A stretch of DNA of 64,000 nt from Flavobacterium sp. ALJ2 (GCF_015594725.1 NZ_JADNRC010000008.1:164257-228256), one strand, 5' to 3'. Numbered from the stretch's first letter, positions 8,680-18,387 are shown. Numbers and translations are program-made. Notes: generated by a model from the letters alone, not told the origin.

Positions 8680-9678
8680 ATGGAAATTGTAAGATGGGGA
8701 ATTATAGGCTGTGGTAATGTAACCGAAGTAAAAAGCGGACCAGCGTTTCAAAAAGCAAAAAACTCAGCTCTGGTAGCTGTAATGCGCAGAGATGCTGCCT
8801 TGGCAGAAGATTATGCTAAACGCCATAATGTACCCAAATGGTATTCGAATGCTATTGATTTAATAAATGATCCAGATGTAGATGCTGTTTATATTGCAAC
8901 GCCACCATCATCACATAAAGAATATACGCTTTTATGCGCCAAAGCGGAAAAACCAGTTTATGTCGAAAAACCAATGGCACTAAATTTTGAAGAATGCAAC
9001 GAAATGATAAGTGCTTGCAAGGCTAATAATGTACCATTATTTGTAGCTTATTATCGCAGATGTTTGCCACGTTTCCTAAAGATAAAGGAATTAATCGATA
9101 ACGGAATCATCGGAGCGCCGAGACATGTAAACTGTGTTTTGTATCATTCTTTTGAAGCAAGATACGACGACGAAATTAATTTGCCTTGGACAGTTTTACC
9201 GCATATTTCTGGAGGTGGAATATTTGTTGATTTAGCATGTCACACACTAGATTTTCTAGATTTTGTTTTTGGACCAATTAAGTCGGTTCGAGGTCATGCA
9301 ACTTCACAACTTAAGGCATATCCAGCCGAAGACAGTGTTTCGATGTCGTTTCTGTTTGAAAACGGAATTCACGGCACAGGACTGTGGAATTTTGGCAGTC
9401 ATAAACGACATGATATTGTCGAGATTGTAGGCGATAAAGGTAAAATTTCCTTTTCAACCTTTGGTAACGATCCTATACAACTTGAAGATAAAGACGGAAA
9501 AATAGAAAGCTTCCCGATAGAGAATCCATTGCATATCCAACAGCCACTTATAGAAACAGTAGTGCAGGAAATTCTTGGCAATTCAGGTTGCCCGTCTAAC
9601 GGAATTTCTGCAGCGAGAACCACTTGGGTTATCGATGCAGTTTTAAAAGAATTCAGACAAGCACATCTCGTTAAATAA
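8680..9678 (+). CDS. Gfo/Idh/MocA family NAD(P)-dependent oxidoreductase
   Basis: The 332-residue cytoplasmic protein has the N-terminal Rossmann motif WGIIGCGNVTEVKSGP (residues 6-21), the family signature VEKPMAL near residue 97 and the C-terminal alpha/beta substrate domain containing HTLDFLDF. Family members oxidise or reduce sugars, inositols or related polyols. The sequence alone does not give the substrate. The gene stands alone between intergenic repeats with its own -7 box, so context adds no pathway clue. Confidence 0.88.
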   Translation: MEIVRWGIIGCGNVTEVKSGPAFQKAKNSALVAVMRRDAALAEDYAKRHNVPKWYSNAIDLINDPDVDAVYIATPPSSHKEYTLLCAKAEKPVYVEKPMALNFEECNEMISACKANNVPLFVAYYRRCLPRFLKIKELIDNGIIGAPRHVNCVLYHSFEARYDDEINLPWTVLPHISGGGIFVDLACHTLDFLDFVFGPIKSVRGHATSQLKAYPAEDSVSMSFLFENGIHGTGLWNFGSHKRHDIVEIVGDKGKISFSTFGNDPIQLEDKDGKIESFPIENPLHIQQPLIETVVQEILGNSGCPSNGISAARTTWVIDAVLKEFRQAHLVK

Positions 9679-9714
9679 TAAAGCTTTGGTGATTCATAAA
9701 AATATCATTCAATA

Positions 9715-9844
9715 CATAGAAAGATAGATCTTGTAATCTCAAAAAAGATATTTCACCTTTTTAAAATGCGCAGAGCCTAGCTATGTGAAAGAAATGTATT
9801 TCTTTTTTTAAATCTTTTTTATGCAAAAAATCTATGTTTCTATG
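9715..9844. repeat. Long-range inverted repeat in the gene-free stretch 9679-9989
   Basis: CATAGAAAGATAGAT at 9715-9729 is the inverse of ATCTATGTTTCTATG at 9830-9844 with one mismatch, separated by about 100 bases. This belongs to a common flavobacterial intergenic repeat type. Nothing else recognisable was found here. Confidence 0.6.
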
Positions 9845-9989
9845 CGTTAAAATTAATTAAACTCAGCGAGTAACAACAATATCACCTTTGTAGCACTTAT
9901 GTGCTGTAAAGGCGTTTTTCTGTAAGGGAACGTAGTTATTTCTGCTGTTTTAGATTATCTTTAATACTCCTTTAAAAATCTACGCTTAA

Positions 9990-12443
9990 ATGAAACATTT
10001 TCTTCAGTCGGCTCATTTTAAAAAGTATGCTAAACGCATTGCTTTTTTTCTTTTAGGGCTTATTGGTTTGGTATTAATTGCCTCGGGAGCATTGGCATTT
10101 TATTTTAATAATAACAAAGCCGAAATTGTCTCTAAAATAAATAATAAGATAAACGATAATATTAGCGGGACGATTCATATAGGAGACATTCAGTATAAGT
10201 TTCTTACGGGCTTTCCTAATCTTACATTAGCATTAAAAGATGTTAGCCTAAAAGATAGTTTGTGGGCAGAACACAAAAGAACATTTCTGGTGGCAAAAGA
10301 AATAGAAGTGCGATTAAATATTATGAGTTTACTATCGGATAAAATAGACTTTCATAAAATAGAAATAAATGATGCGACACTCGATTTATACAACGGTCCA
10401 AACGGAATAACAAATACAGATATCTTCAGAAAAAAAACAAAAAAAGAAGAAAAAGCCAATACTAAAACAACATTGATTGACGAAATAAGCATGACCAATG
10501 TGCATTTTATTTCCGAAAACAAACCCCGAAATAAACTATTCGATTTTGAAGTAATGGCATTAAAAGCCAAAATTAATTACGATGGGGATAATTGGAACAC
10601 TAATCTGTTTGTAGATACAAATGTAAAAAGTATGGCGTTCAATACTGAAAAAGGAAGCTTTGCCAAAGACAAACGAATTAGAGGAATTATTGCAGCTGCA
10701 TACAAGTCAGATCAAAACAAAATCACGGCCAACGTTAATGGACTCAAAATAGGAAGAGACAAATTTGATGTTAAATCCAGTTTTGAAGTAGGTAATAAAC
10801 CCAGTGCTAATTTCTTGATTGAAATAAAAACAAAGATTCTCTGGAAGGATGCAATCCATTTATTAGCAAATAATATTAGTTCAAAACTAAAATTTTATGA
10901 TTTAAAAAAGCCAATAGATGTAACGTGTATTCTCGATGGAGATTTCAATTCCGAAGGCGATCCTAAGATTAATGTAACAGTCACAGTAAAGAATAATGAA
11001 TTACATATTCCCGATGGATCTATCTCAGATTGTAGTTTTAATGGGAAGTTTACAAATATATTCAAAGAAGAGTTGGGGTGCGAAGATGCTAATTCGGCTG
11101 TGATAATAAAAGATTTTAAAGGAGCCTATAACAAAATGGCTTTTGTAATTCCGGATGCGATGATTCATAATTTCGACAAGCCAGTTGCAACGGGAATCTT
11201 AAATGCCGATTTTGAAGTTCAAAAACTCAACAGTATAATAAACGCCGATTTAATGCATTTTTCTAACGGTCAAGCTAAAGTCGATTTTAAATTTCAGTGT
11301 GATATTGTCGATTTGTACTTCAGAAAGCCAAAATTTATAGGAAGCGTTCGGGTTACAAATGCCAGTTTAAAATATGTTCCTAAAGGACTTAACTTTGAGA
11401 AAACAAACATTCAGTTAGACTTTACGGAACAAGCGCTTTTAATTAAAAAATTCGCATTCAAAGACCGACACAATACGGTTTATGTAGAAGGAAGAGTCGA
11501 TAATTTTTTGAATCTCTATTATAATGCTCCCGAAAAAATGTTAATCGATTGGGATATTTATAGTTCAAGTATCGATGTAAAACAATTTATAGGAGTTATT
11601 GCCGCAACGCAAAAAAAGAAACAGGTTGCAAAAAAAACAGCCAATGGAGAGCGTTTTTCAGATCAGCTTCATACCGTTATAAATAAATGTCAGGTAGTAT
11701 TGCAACTTAATTTAGATAAGTTAGTCTATGGAAAATTAACCGCTTCAAATGCCAAAGCAACTATTAAATTAACGAATTCCAATGTAACAGTACATGATGG
11801 ATTTCTGAAAACATCGGGAGGAACAGTAGCTTTTTCGGGAGTATTGAGTCCTAAAGGGAATAAGTACAACCTTCAATCTAATGCACAGGTTACTAATGTG
11901 GATATTACCAGTTTCCTAACATCATTTAATAACTTCGATATTAAGTCATTTGATGCAAAAGATATAAAAGGAAAACTAACAACCAAAGCAAATATTGGTG
12001 GTGTGATGGATGCTCAAGGCAATTTAGTGGCTAAATCGGCAACCGGAAATGTTAGTTTTAAAGTCAATAACGGCGCTTTGGTAAACTTTGAGCCAATTGT
12101 AAAAATCGGGAAGTTTGCTTTTCCGTTTCGCGATGTAAAGAATATCACATTCAGCGATTTGTCAGGAAACCTTGTTTTAAGAGGACATGATATCGATGTT
12201 TTGGATTTAAGAGTAAGTTCGAGTGTTCTGAATTTTGATGTCACAGGAGTTTATTCTATCGGTAACAATACCAATCTGGCAATGACAGTTCCGCTCCGTA
12301 ATTCTAAAAACGATGCCAAACTAGCCACCAAAGCCGAACGCGATGCCATTCGTAACAGAGGAATCGTTTTGCATTTATTAGCAGTCGATGACGGAGGGAA
12401 AATCAAAATTAAATGGGGGAAGAAGGATGATAAGAATAAATGA
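9990..12443 (+). CDS. AsmA-like envelope protein
   Basis: The 817-residue protein has one N-terminal membrane anchor (about residues 14-38, IAFFLLGLIGLVLIASGALA) and a long beta-rich periplasmic body. The segments INDNISGTIHIGDIQYKFL and LTLALKDVSLKDSLW after the anchor, and GNLVLRGHDIDVLDLRV near the C-terminus, are typical of AsmA/TamB-like proteins. Members of this family are thought to help lipid or outer-membrane protein transfer across the periplasm. The C-terminal tail is basic (KIKIKWGKKDDKNK). The gene is the last one before the methyltransferase island and shows no sign of being part of it. Confidence 0.8.
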   Translation: MKHFLQSAHFKKYAKRIAFFLLGLIGLVLIASGALAFYFNNNKAEIVSKINNKINDNISGTIHIGDIQYKFLTGFPNLTLALKDVSLKDSLWAEHKRTFLVAKEIEVRLNIMSLLSDKIDFHKIEINDATLDLYNGPNGITNTDIFRKKTKKEEKANTKTTLIDEISMTNVHFISENKPRNKLFDFEVMALKAKINYDGDNWNTNLFVDTNVKSMAFNTEKGSFAKDKRIRGIIAAAYKSDQNKITANVNGLKIGRDKFDVKSSFEVGNKPSANFLIEIKTKILWKDAIHLLANNISSKLKFYDLKKPIDVTCILDGDFNSEGDPKINVTVTVKNNELHIPDGSISDCSFNGKFTNIFKEELGCEDANSAVIIKDFKGAYNKMAFVIPDAMIHNFDKPVATGILNADFEVQKLNSIINADLMHFSNGQAKVDFKFQCDIVDLYFRKPKFIGSVRVTNASLKYVPKGLNFEKTNIQLDFTEQALLIKKFAFKDRHNTVYVEGRVDNFLNLYYNAPEKMLIDWDIYSSSIDVKQFIGVIAATQKKKQVAKKTANGERFSDQLHTVINKCQVVLQLNLDKLVYGKLTASNAKATIKLTNSNVTVHDGFLKTSGGTVAFSGVLSPKGNKYNLQSNAQVTNVDITSFLTSFNNFDIKSFDAKDIKGKLTTKANIGGVMDAQGNLVAKSATGNVSFKVNNGALVNFEPIVKIGKFAFPFRDVKNITFSDLSGNLVLRGHDIDVLDLRVSSSVLNFDVTGVYSIGNNTNLAMTVPLRNSKNDAKLATKAERDAIRNRGIVLHLLAVDDGGKIKIKWGKKDDKNK

Positions 12444-12621
12444 TTTGTTGTTTATTCAAATTAAATGTTAGAAATTGCAATGTTTTTATTTAATAAAAAC
12501 AAATAAAATTATTTTAATTAGTCCTTACTGGATTACTAGAATGCTCTTGAAGTTAATATCAATATTAGAAATTATTTAATTGTAAAATCAGTTTTATAAT
12601 GGTTCTAGAGCTTGTTTAATT

Positions 12622-13689
12622 ATGAAGAAAAAACCTATTTTAAAAGCAGTTGATTTTTTTTGTTCTGGTGGCGGTATGAGTCATGGAATGCAGAAAGCGG
12701 GTGTTGAAATTCTTGCGGGTATCGACTATGATAATAGTTGTCGAGAAACTTATGAAACTAATATCAAAGGTGCAGAATTTATCCATGCGGATGTTTTTGA
12801 ATATAAAGAAATTGAACTCGAACAAAAACTAAACCTTGAAAAAAACGATGACAATCTAATTTTGATTGGATGCAGTCCTTGCCAATATTGGAGTATAATA
12901 AATAGTGATAAGGGTAAATCCAGTAAATCAAAAAACCTTCTTGTTGAATTTAAGAGATTTGTTGAATATTTTAATCCTGGTTACGTTGTTGTAGAAAATG
13001 TCCCTGGGGTGTTAAGGAAAAAAGAAGAAAGTGGACTTGAAGGTTTTATAGAATGGCTTAAAGAAAATAATTATAATGTACATTTTGATGTGCATAATGT
13101 TAGTGATTATGGTGTTCCACAAAGTAGAAAACGATTTACTTTAATTGCTAATAGGGTAAGCGATATTGAATTGGAGCCACTAAAAATTACAGGAAAAAAA
13201 TTAAATGTTAGTGATATAATAGGAGAGCATAATGGTTTTCCTAAAGTAAATGCTGGTCATAGAGATTCGACAGATTTTATGCATACAGTTGCAGGTCTTA
13301 AAAAAATTAACCTAGACAGATTAAAAGTGACACCTATAAATGGAGGTTCAAGAACTGTTTATGCAGATAATGAAGATCTTGCTCCGCCTTGTCATAAAAA
13401 CGACTACACTAACTTTAAAGATTCTTACGGTAGGATGAGTTGGGATAAGCTATCACCTACTATTACTACTAAATTTTTCAGTATATCAAATGGAAGATTT
13501 GCACATCCTGAAGAAGACAGAGCAATTTCTATACGCGAAGGAGCAACTTTACAATCTTTCCCAAAAGATTATGTTTTTAAAACTACAAGTGTAGCAAATA
13601 CAGCTAGAATGATAGGAAATGCAGTTCCTCCTAAGTATGCAACTGCAATAGCAACTGCAATAATAAAAAATCATCTAGATGCAATTTAG
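12622..13689 (+). CDS. DNA (cytosine-5) methyltransferase, first gene of a three-gene island
   Basis: The 355-residue product shows the ordered motifs of C5-cytosine methyltransferases: motif I DFFCSGGG (11-18, SAM binding), motif IV with catalytic Cys87 in SPCQYWS, motif VI ENV (125-127), motif VIII QSRKR (167-171) and motif X GNAVPP (332-337). The target-recognition region between VIII and IX is short (about residues 175-290), so the specificity cannot be read. The usual PCQGFS is PCQYWS here. The gene overlaps the downstream ATPase gene by 11 bases, so the two are co-translated. No restriction endonuclease is recognisable next to it, which argues against an ordinary type II pair. It probably modifies host DNA within a defence or conflict system. 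Confidence 0.93.
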   Translation: MKKKPILKAVDFFCSGGGMSHGMQKAGVEILAGIDYDNSCRETYETNIKGAEFIHADVFEYKEIELEQKLNLEKNDDNLILIGCSPCQYWSIINSDKGKSSKSKNLLVEFKRFVEYFNPGYVVVENVPGVLRKKEESGLEGFIEWLKENNYNVHFDVHNVSDYGVPQSRKRFTLIANRVSDIELEPLKITGKKLNVSDIIGEHNGFPKVNAGHRDSTDFMHTVAGLKKINLDRLKVTPINGGSRTVYADNEDLAPPCHKNDYTNFKDSYGRMSWDKLSPTITTKFFSISNGRFAHPEEDRAISIREGATLQSFPKDYVFKTTSVANTARMIGNAVPPKYATAIATAIIKNHLDAI

Positions 13690-16579
13690 AACTAAAGCAA
13701 GAGCAGTCGATTTATTAGGTAAAGGACAAATTGCCGATTTACCAACAGCTATAACTGAGTTATGGAAAAATGGCTATGATGCTTATGCTGATAATCTTAC
13801 TGCTGAAATTTATTTACCAGGTTATAAAGACTTAACTACTCCGTTGTTTGTAATGACAGATGATGGAAAAGGAATGTCTAGGAATGATATTTTTGAAAAG
13901 TGGTTGGTGCTTGGTACTGATTCTAAAAGTAGAGCTACTTTAGAAGAAAAAGAAAGTGAAGAAACACTTTGGAAAAAGCCAAGGATTAAGGCTGGAGAAA
14001 AAGGGATTGGTCGTCTTTCTGTTGCTTTTTTAGGAAATCCAATGTTGATGTTGACTAAAAAACAAGGTCATGCTTTGCAAGCTTTATTTTTTGATTGGAG
14101 ACTATTAGAGAATTACAATCTTTTTCTCGATGATGTAGATATTCCGGTTGAAAGCATAGATTCAATTAGTGAATTTTCTTTTAAGTTTGAAAAACTTAAA
14201 ACTGATTTTCTTAAAAACTTCGAGAAAGAAAATGATTTAGATGGTAATTTAATATGGGAATCATCACAATCTAAACTAAAATCTGAAATTAAAAAATCAG
14301 TAAACGAAAGTTTTTTACCTGAATTTTTAGAAAAAAAACTTCTCAAAGAAATTATCCATATAGAAAAAAATAATGGTACAAAATTTATCATTTTTGAACC
14401 AATAGATCAAATAATAGAGCTTACAAATTCTGACGAAGACAAAACTGAGGATAGGATGTTTGTTTTATCTAGTTTGTCAGGTTTTACAAATGTATTTAAA
14501 GACGAAAAAGCACCTGTAAAAACAGTCATTCCGATCTATAAAGAAGAAAATCAAGATTATGATTTTCTTACATCACAAGGAAATTTCTTTGAAATAAAAG
14601 ATTATGAACTTGCTGATATTATAATAGATGGTAGCTTTGATGGTAATGGTAATTTTAATGGTAAAATTAAAGTTTATGATGAATATATAATTCATAATTA
14701 TACAAACCCTAGAAAAAAGGACGTTCGAAATTTTTATGGTAACGTTCCAATTAAATTAGGATATAGCCAAGGAGAAGAGGCTTCTTCAAAACTTGGAAGT
14801 GAAAGTTTTGATAGAATTAAGAGTAAGGTCAAAAATTATGGTGGGCTTTATATTTATAGGGATGATTTTAGAGTATTACCATATGGAAGGCCTAATGTAG
14901 ATTTTTTAAGGTTTGAAGAAAGAAGATCAAAAAGAGCAAGTACTGGTTTTTTCTCATATAGAAGAATGTTTGGTTATTTGGGTTTGTCTAGAAATGAAAA
15001 TCCTAACTTAAAAGACAAGTCAAGCCGGGAAGGATTAATTAATAATGCTTCTTACAGGGCATTTGAAGCGGATTTAATTGCTTTTTTTGTTTATTTAGCA
15101 ACTGAATATTTTGGAGACAAAGCAAAACAATCTATTTTTCTTGATAAAAAAGCAGAATTAAATGCTCAATCTGAAGCTTTGAAAGCAGATAATAAAAGAG
15201 AAATAGCTGAGAAAGTTCAATTTTCAAAAAATTTAAATTCATATAATGAACGGTTTGAGAAGTATCAAAACGATTATCAAAATTTGTTAAATCAATTAGA
15301 TGAAAAAACGAATCAATCGGATGTTTTATATTCTGATATAGAAGATATTTTAGATAAATTAAATTCTTTAGATATAGAATACAAAACTCTTTTGCCAAGA
15401 ATACCTAAACGGTATAAGCCTACAGATACACAGTTGGATAGGCTTGATAAGTTTGAAAATAAGTTAATTAAATTTAATGATACTATTAAGAAAGATAGTT
15501 CCAATTTAATGGTTAGGGTTCAAGAAAAATTAGAGGTTAAAGAATTAAAAATGGAGTTTGTGAAGAATTTTCAAAAATTCAATGGGACTCTTGATAGATT
15601 AATCTCTGATAATAGAGAAATTCTTAAAGACAAATTTGATGCCTTATTAAAAGATTATTCAGCTAGATCTAAAAGAATTAAAGAAGAGTTAAATTCAGAT
15701 AAAGAGCAAATTGTCAACTTAATTAATTCTAAAGAAAGTGTTATAATTCAATCTGAGAGATTATCTAATAAATTTGAGTTTCTGAGGGAACAAGTAAATA
15801 AAGAATTACTTCCATTAATTGAACATTTAAATAAATTGAGTTTTGATTTAGATGAAGAGCTAGTTCAAGGTGCATACAAAGCAGAATATGATACAATGAA
15901 ATACCAGTGGGAGCAAACAAGAGAAACAGCTCAATTAGGTGTGGCTGTTGAGATTATTGACCATGAGTTTAATCAGTTGTATGCTAAAATTAATCATTCA
16001 ATTGATAAGTTAAGTAATGATAATTTATTTACTGATGTTCAGCAATTTCAGTTTTTAAAACAAAATTTCAAGCAATTAGAAGATAAATATGATTTGTTGT
16101 CTCCCTTGTATAGAATATCTGGAGTTATTTCGAAAGATGTAAAGTGTAACACTATTTTTGAGTATTTAAAAAAATTCTTTGATTCTAAAATCACTAATAA
16201 TGACATCAATTTTGAACAAACACTAGCTTTTAAAAATCATATTATTAATATAAAAGAACCAGTTGTTCATACTGTGTTTATTAATATTATTAATAACGCT
16301 TTGTATTGGATGAAAAATTCAAATACAAAACATATAAAATTTGATTATAATTCTGAAACAGAAGAGATCCTAATTGTAAATTCTGGTCAAAAAATTGAAG
16401 AGCATCGATTAGAAAAAATATTCCAATTGTTTTATTCTAATAGACCAAATGGAAGAGGAATTGGATTGTATCTTTCAAAGCAAAGTTTGAGTGAGTCTTA
16501 TTTTGATATTTATGCAACAAACGATAAAAACTATAGCACTTTAAACGGTGCATGTTTTGTTATTAAGCCTTTAAAATAA
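13679..16579 (+). CDS. Large protein with two GHKL ATPase domains (MORC/Hsp90-like N-terminus, histidine-kinase-like C-terminus)
   Basis: The 966-residue protein begins with a GHKL ATPase of MutL/Hsp90/MORC type: ELWKNGYDAYAD (27-38), DDGKGM (61-66) and GEKGIGR (106-112). A beta-rich transducer-like region follows to about residue 480, then roughly 270 residues rich in Lys, Glu and Leu that look like coiled coil (about 485-750). The C-terminus resembles a sensor histidine kinase: an H-box-like EIIDHEFNQL with His762, an N-box around Asn869-Asn873 (NIINNA) and a G2 box GRGIG (925-929). The G1 Asp is replaced (VNSGQ). The start overlaps the methyltransferase gene and the receiver-like gene follows after 4 bases. 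It is probably the sensing or motor component. The signal and output are unknown. Confidence 0.85.
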   Translation: MQFRTKARAVDLLGKGQIADLPTAITELWKNGYDAYADNLTAEIYLPGYKDLTTPLFVMTDDGKGMSRNDIFEKWLVLGTDSKSRATLEEKESEETLWKKPRIKAGEKGIGRLSVAFLGNPMLMLTKKQGHALQALFFDWRLLENYNLFLDDVDIPVESIDSISEFSFKFEKLKTDFLKNFEKENDLDGNLIWESSQSKLKSEIKKSVNESFLPEFLEKKLLKEIIHIEKNNGTKFIIFEPIDQIIELTNSDEDKTEDRMFVLSSLSGFTNVFKDEKAPVKTVIPIYKEENQDYDFLTSQGNFFEIKDYELADIIIDGSFDGNGNFNGKIKVYDEYIIHNYTNPRKKDVRNFYGNVPIKLGYSQGEEASSKLGSESFDRIKSKVKNYGGLYIYRDDFRVLPYGRPNVDFLRFEERRSKRASTGFFSYRRMFGYLGLSRNENPNLKDKSSREGLINNASYRAFEADLIAFFVYLATEYFGDKAKQSIFLDKKAELNAQSEALKADNKREIAEKVQFSKNLNSYNERFEKYQNDYQNLLNQLDEKTNQSDVLYSDIEDILDKLNSLDIEYKTLLPRIPKRYKPTDTQLDRLDKFENKLIKFNDTIKKDSSNLMVRVQEKLEVKELKMEFVKNFQKFNGTLDRLISDNREILKDKFDALLKDYSARSKRIKEELNSDKEQIVNLINSKESVIIQSERLSNKFEFLREQVNKELLPLIEHLNKLSFDLDEELVQGAYKAEYDTMKYQWEQTRETAQLGVAVEIIDHEFNQLYAKINHSIDKLSNDNLFTDVQQFQFLKQNFKQLEDKYDLLSPLYRISGVISKDVKCNTIFEYLKKFFDSKITNNDINFEQTLAFKNHIINIKEPVVHTVFINIINNALYWMKNSNTKHIKFDYNSETEEILIVNSGQKIEEHRLEKIFQLFYSNRPNGRGIGLYLSKQSLSESYFDIYATNDKNYSTLNGACFVIKPLK

Positions 16580-16583
16580 ATTT

Positions 16584-18212
16584 ATGAGTTACGAAAGAAG
16601 AGCAAAATTAATTTTACAAGATGCAATTAAATCTGCGATTTATATTGATGAAAAAGCAAGGCCATTTTATCAAGTTGAATCTGCAAATCCAGAAATTGAA
16701 GAAGTTTTATCTGAAAAATTGTATAATAATTTTAAAAAAAATGGCATTTCTCTAGATGTTTTTAAATATTCGAAAGGAGATGAAATAGATGTAGCTAAAC
16801 TTAAATTTATTACTGAAAACAGAGATTTTGTAATATTAGATTGGAAATTAGATGGGAAACATGGGGAAGAAGAATCATTAAAAATTCTTAGTGAAATTGT
16901 TAATACCAATCATATTCACTTTAGTACTATTTATACTTCAGAAGAAAGTTTAGATGATGTTCTTTTAAATATTTTGTCTTATTTCTCAGGGAAAAATAAA
17001 GATTACTATGAGGGGATAAGAGAATTGTTAGAATTAGAAAGATTTGCTCCAGAATTAACAGCATTATTAGATCAAATTAATGTTAAAAGAAGCAATAATG
17101 AGTTAGTTAGAAGTTTAAGGAAAGAGATTTACACTAAAGACCGATCTGTTCCAAATAAACTTAAAGAAATAACTGGTTCGGAAGACATAACCTGCGCAAT
17201 GATAAAGACTTCTATAGCTTTATCGAGTAAGGTTAAATCTGATGTTGATCTACAATGTCCTACTTATGTAGATTACGATAAAAAAATTATTGTAATTAAT
17301 AATACAATAATAACTATTTTGAATAAATCGGATAATGATGCAGAGGCTTTATTAGAAAATTTTAAAAATCATATTATTGACGATATTGATAGTTTTAATC
17401 ACCTTTTAGGAATTGAATTATATAATCACTTGTTTAGATCTAGCGCTATTACAAATGATTTAGCAATATCATTCCCAAAGGATGCTTTAATCCATCATCG
17501 TAAAAAATTAAAAGCTGATGATACTGAATATTTCTTTAAATCTTTTATGGATGAGGTTTTGATGGAAAAAATATCAATGTCAATAAGAAATAGAGAATCA
17601 TTATTGCTTGATGATATTCTTTTAGATGAGTTTGAAGATAGACTTGATCCTGAATATTCTGATCTTATTTCATTGCATAAAATGAATGTTTTTTATAATT
17701 CATATTATTTTAATAAAGAAGATCAAATATTAAATTTTGGTGATGTATTGTTGGTTGAACCTAATGAAAATCATAAAGAGAGTCCCAAATATCTAATTTG
17801 TTTAACGGCTTTGTGTGATTGTTTGAGACCTCAAGATAAAATCAAGAGTAATTTTTATTTTGCTGAGGGTAGTAATATTAAAAATACAGATGCTCTTGAT
17901 TTAGGCGATACTGCTTTTGTTAGTTTTTTATCAAATAATATTACAATAAAATGGACAGAAATTACTTTAGATGATTTAAAAAAATCTTATGCTCCTTTGT
18001 ATATAAAACCATTGCAATATAAAGTATTTGAAGGGGAAAATAAATTTGATGAAAATAATAGAATCAAAGTACACTATTTGGATAAAACGGGGGAAATAAA
18101 AACTGAAAAGCTTACATATATAGGAACCATTCGCCCGAATTATGCTCAAAGAATTGCAAATCACGCTTTTTCTTATCCTATCAGAGTTGGAGTTGATTTT
18201 GTGACAAAGTAA
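16584..18212 (+). CDS. Receiver-like protein with uncharacterised C-terminal region, third gene of the island
   Basis: Residues about 15-125 look like a response-regulator receiver fold: a hydrophobic strand ending in acidic Asp22-Glu23 (AIYIDEKA), the candidate phospho-acceptor Asp86 in FVILDWKLDG, and Thr118 in STIYTSEE. The remaining 400 residues have no HTH, nuclease or other output domain that I recognise. Segments such as FGDVLLVEP with LICLTALCDCLRP, and the final RPNYAQRIANHAF...IRVGVDF, look like conserved elements of a dedicated domain. The gene lies 4 bases after the double-GHKL gene, whose C-terminus looks like a histidine kinase, so phosphotransfer to Asp86 is an attractive hypothesis. 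Family assignment is tentative. Confidence 0.7.
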   Translation: MSYERRAKLILQDAIKSAIYIDEKARPFYQVESANPEIEEVLSEKLYNNFKKNGISLDVFKYSKGDEIDVAKLKFITENRDFVILDWKLDGKHGEEESLKILSEIVNTNHIHFSTIYTSEESLDDVLLNILSYFSGKNKDYYEGIRELLELERFAPELTALLDQINVKRSNNELVRSLRKEIYTKDRSVPNKLKEITGSEDITCAMIKTSIALSSKVKSDVDLQCPTYVDYDKKIIVINNTIITILNKSDNDAEALLENFKNHIIDDIDSFNHLLGIELYNHLFRSSAITNDLAISFPKDALIHHRKKLKADDTEYFFKSFMDEVLMEKISMSIRNRESLLLDDILLDEFEDRLDPEYSDLISLHKMNVFYNSYYFNKEDQILNFGDVLLVEPNENHKESPKYLICLTALCDCLRPQDKIKSNFYFAEGSNIKNTDALDLGDTAFVSFLSNNITIKWTEITLDDLKKSYAPLYIKPLQYKVFEGENKFDENNRIKVHYLDKTGEIKTEKLTYIGTIRPNYAQRIANHAFSYPIRVGVDFVTK

Positions 18213-18354
18213 AAAATATAAAAAAAGAAAACTTGGATGAAAAGAAGAATTAATATTGGTATTTAATATTTATTTTGAAAAAAGGTATAGTAAAATAATA
18301 ATACTGTTTTTAAATGCTAATATTATTACTGTATAAAAAATAATCCGTTAATAA

Positions 18355-18382
18355 CAAAAAAGCCACTATTCACAGTGGCTTC
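18355..18382 (-). terminator. Terminator for the small minus-strand genes
   Basis: On the minus strand AAGCCACT and AGTGGCTT form an 8-bp stem around a 6-base loop, followed by a T-rich tail. It lies just past the stop at 18388 and may also help end the convergent island transcript. Confidence 0.75.
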
Positions 18383-18387
18383 TTTAA

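Noticed and set aside
9281..9296. GGTTCGAG phrase resembling a tRNA T-loop
   Set aside because: It lies inside the Gfo/Idh/MocA coding frame and no cloverleaf surrounds it. No tRNA was found anywhere in the window.
16584..18212. Restriction nuclease hidden in the third island protein
   Set aside because: No PD-(D/E)XK, HNH, GIY-YIG or PLD-type motif could be picked out by eye; kept only as an open question.
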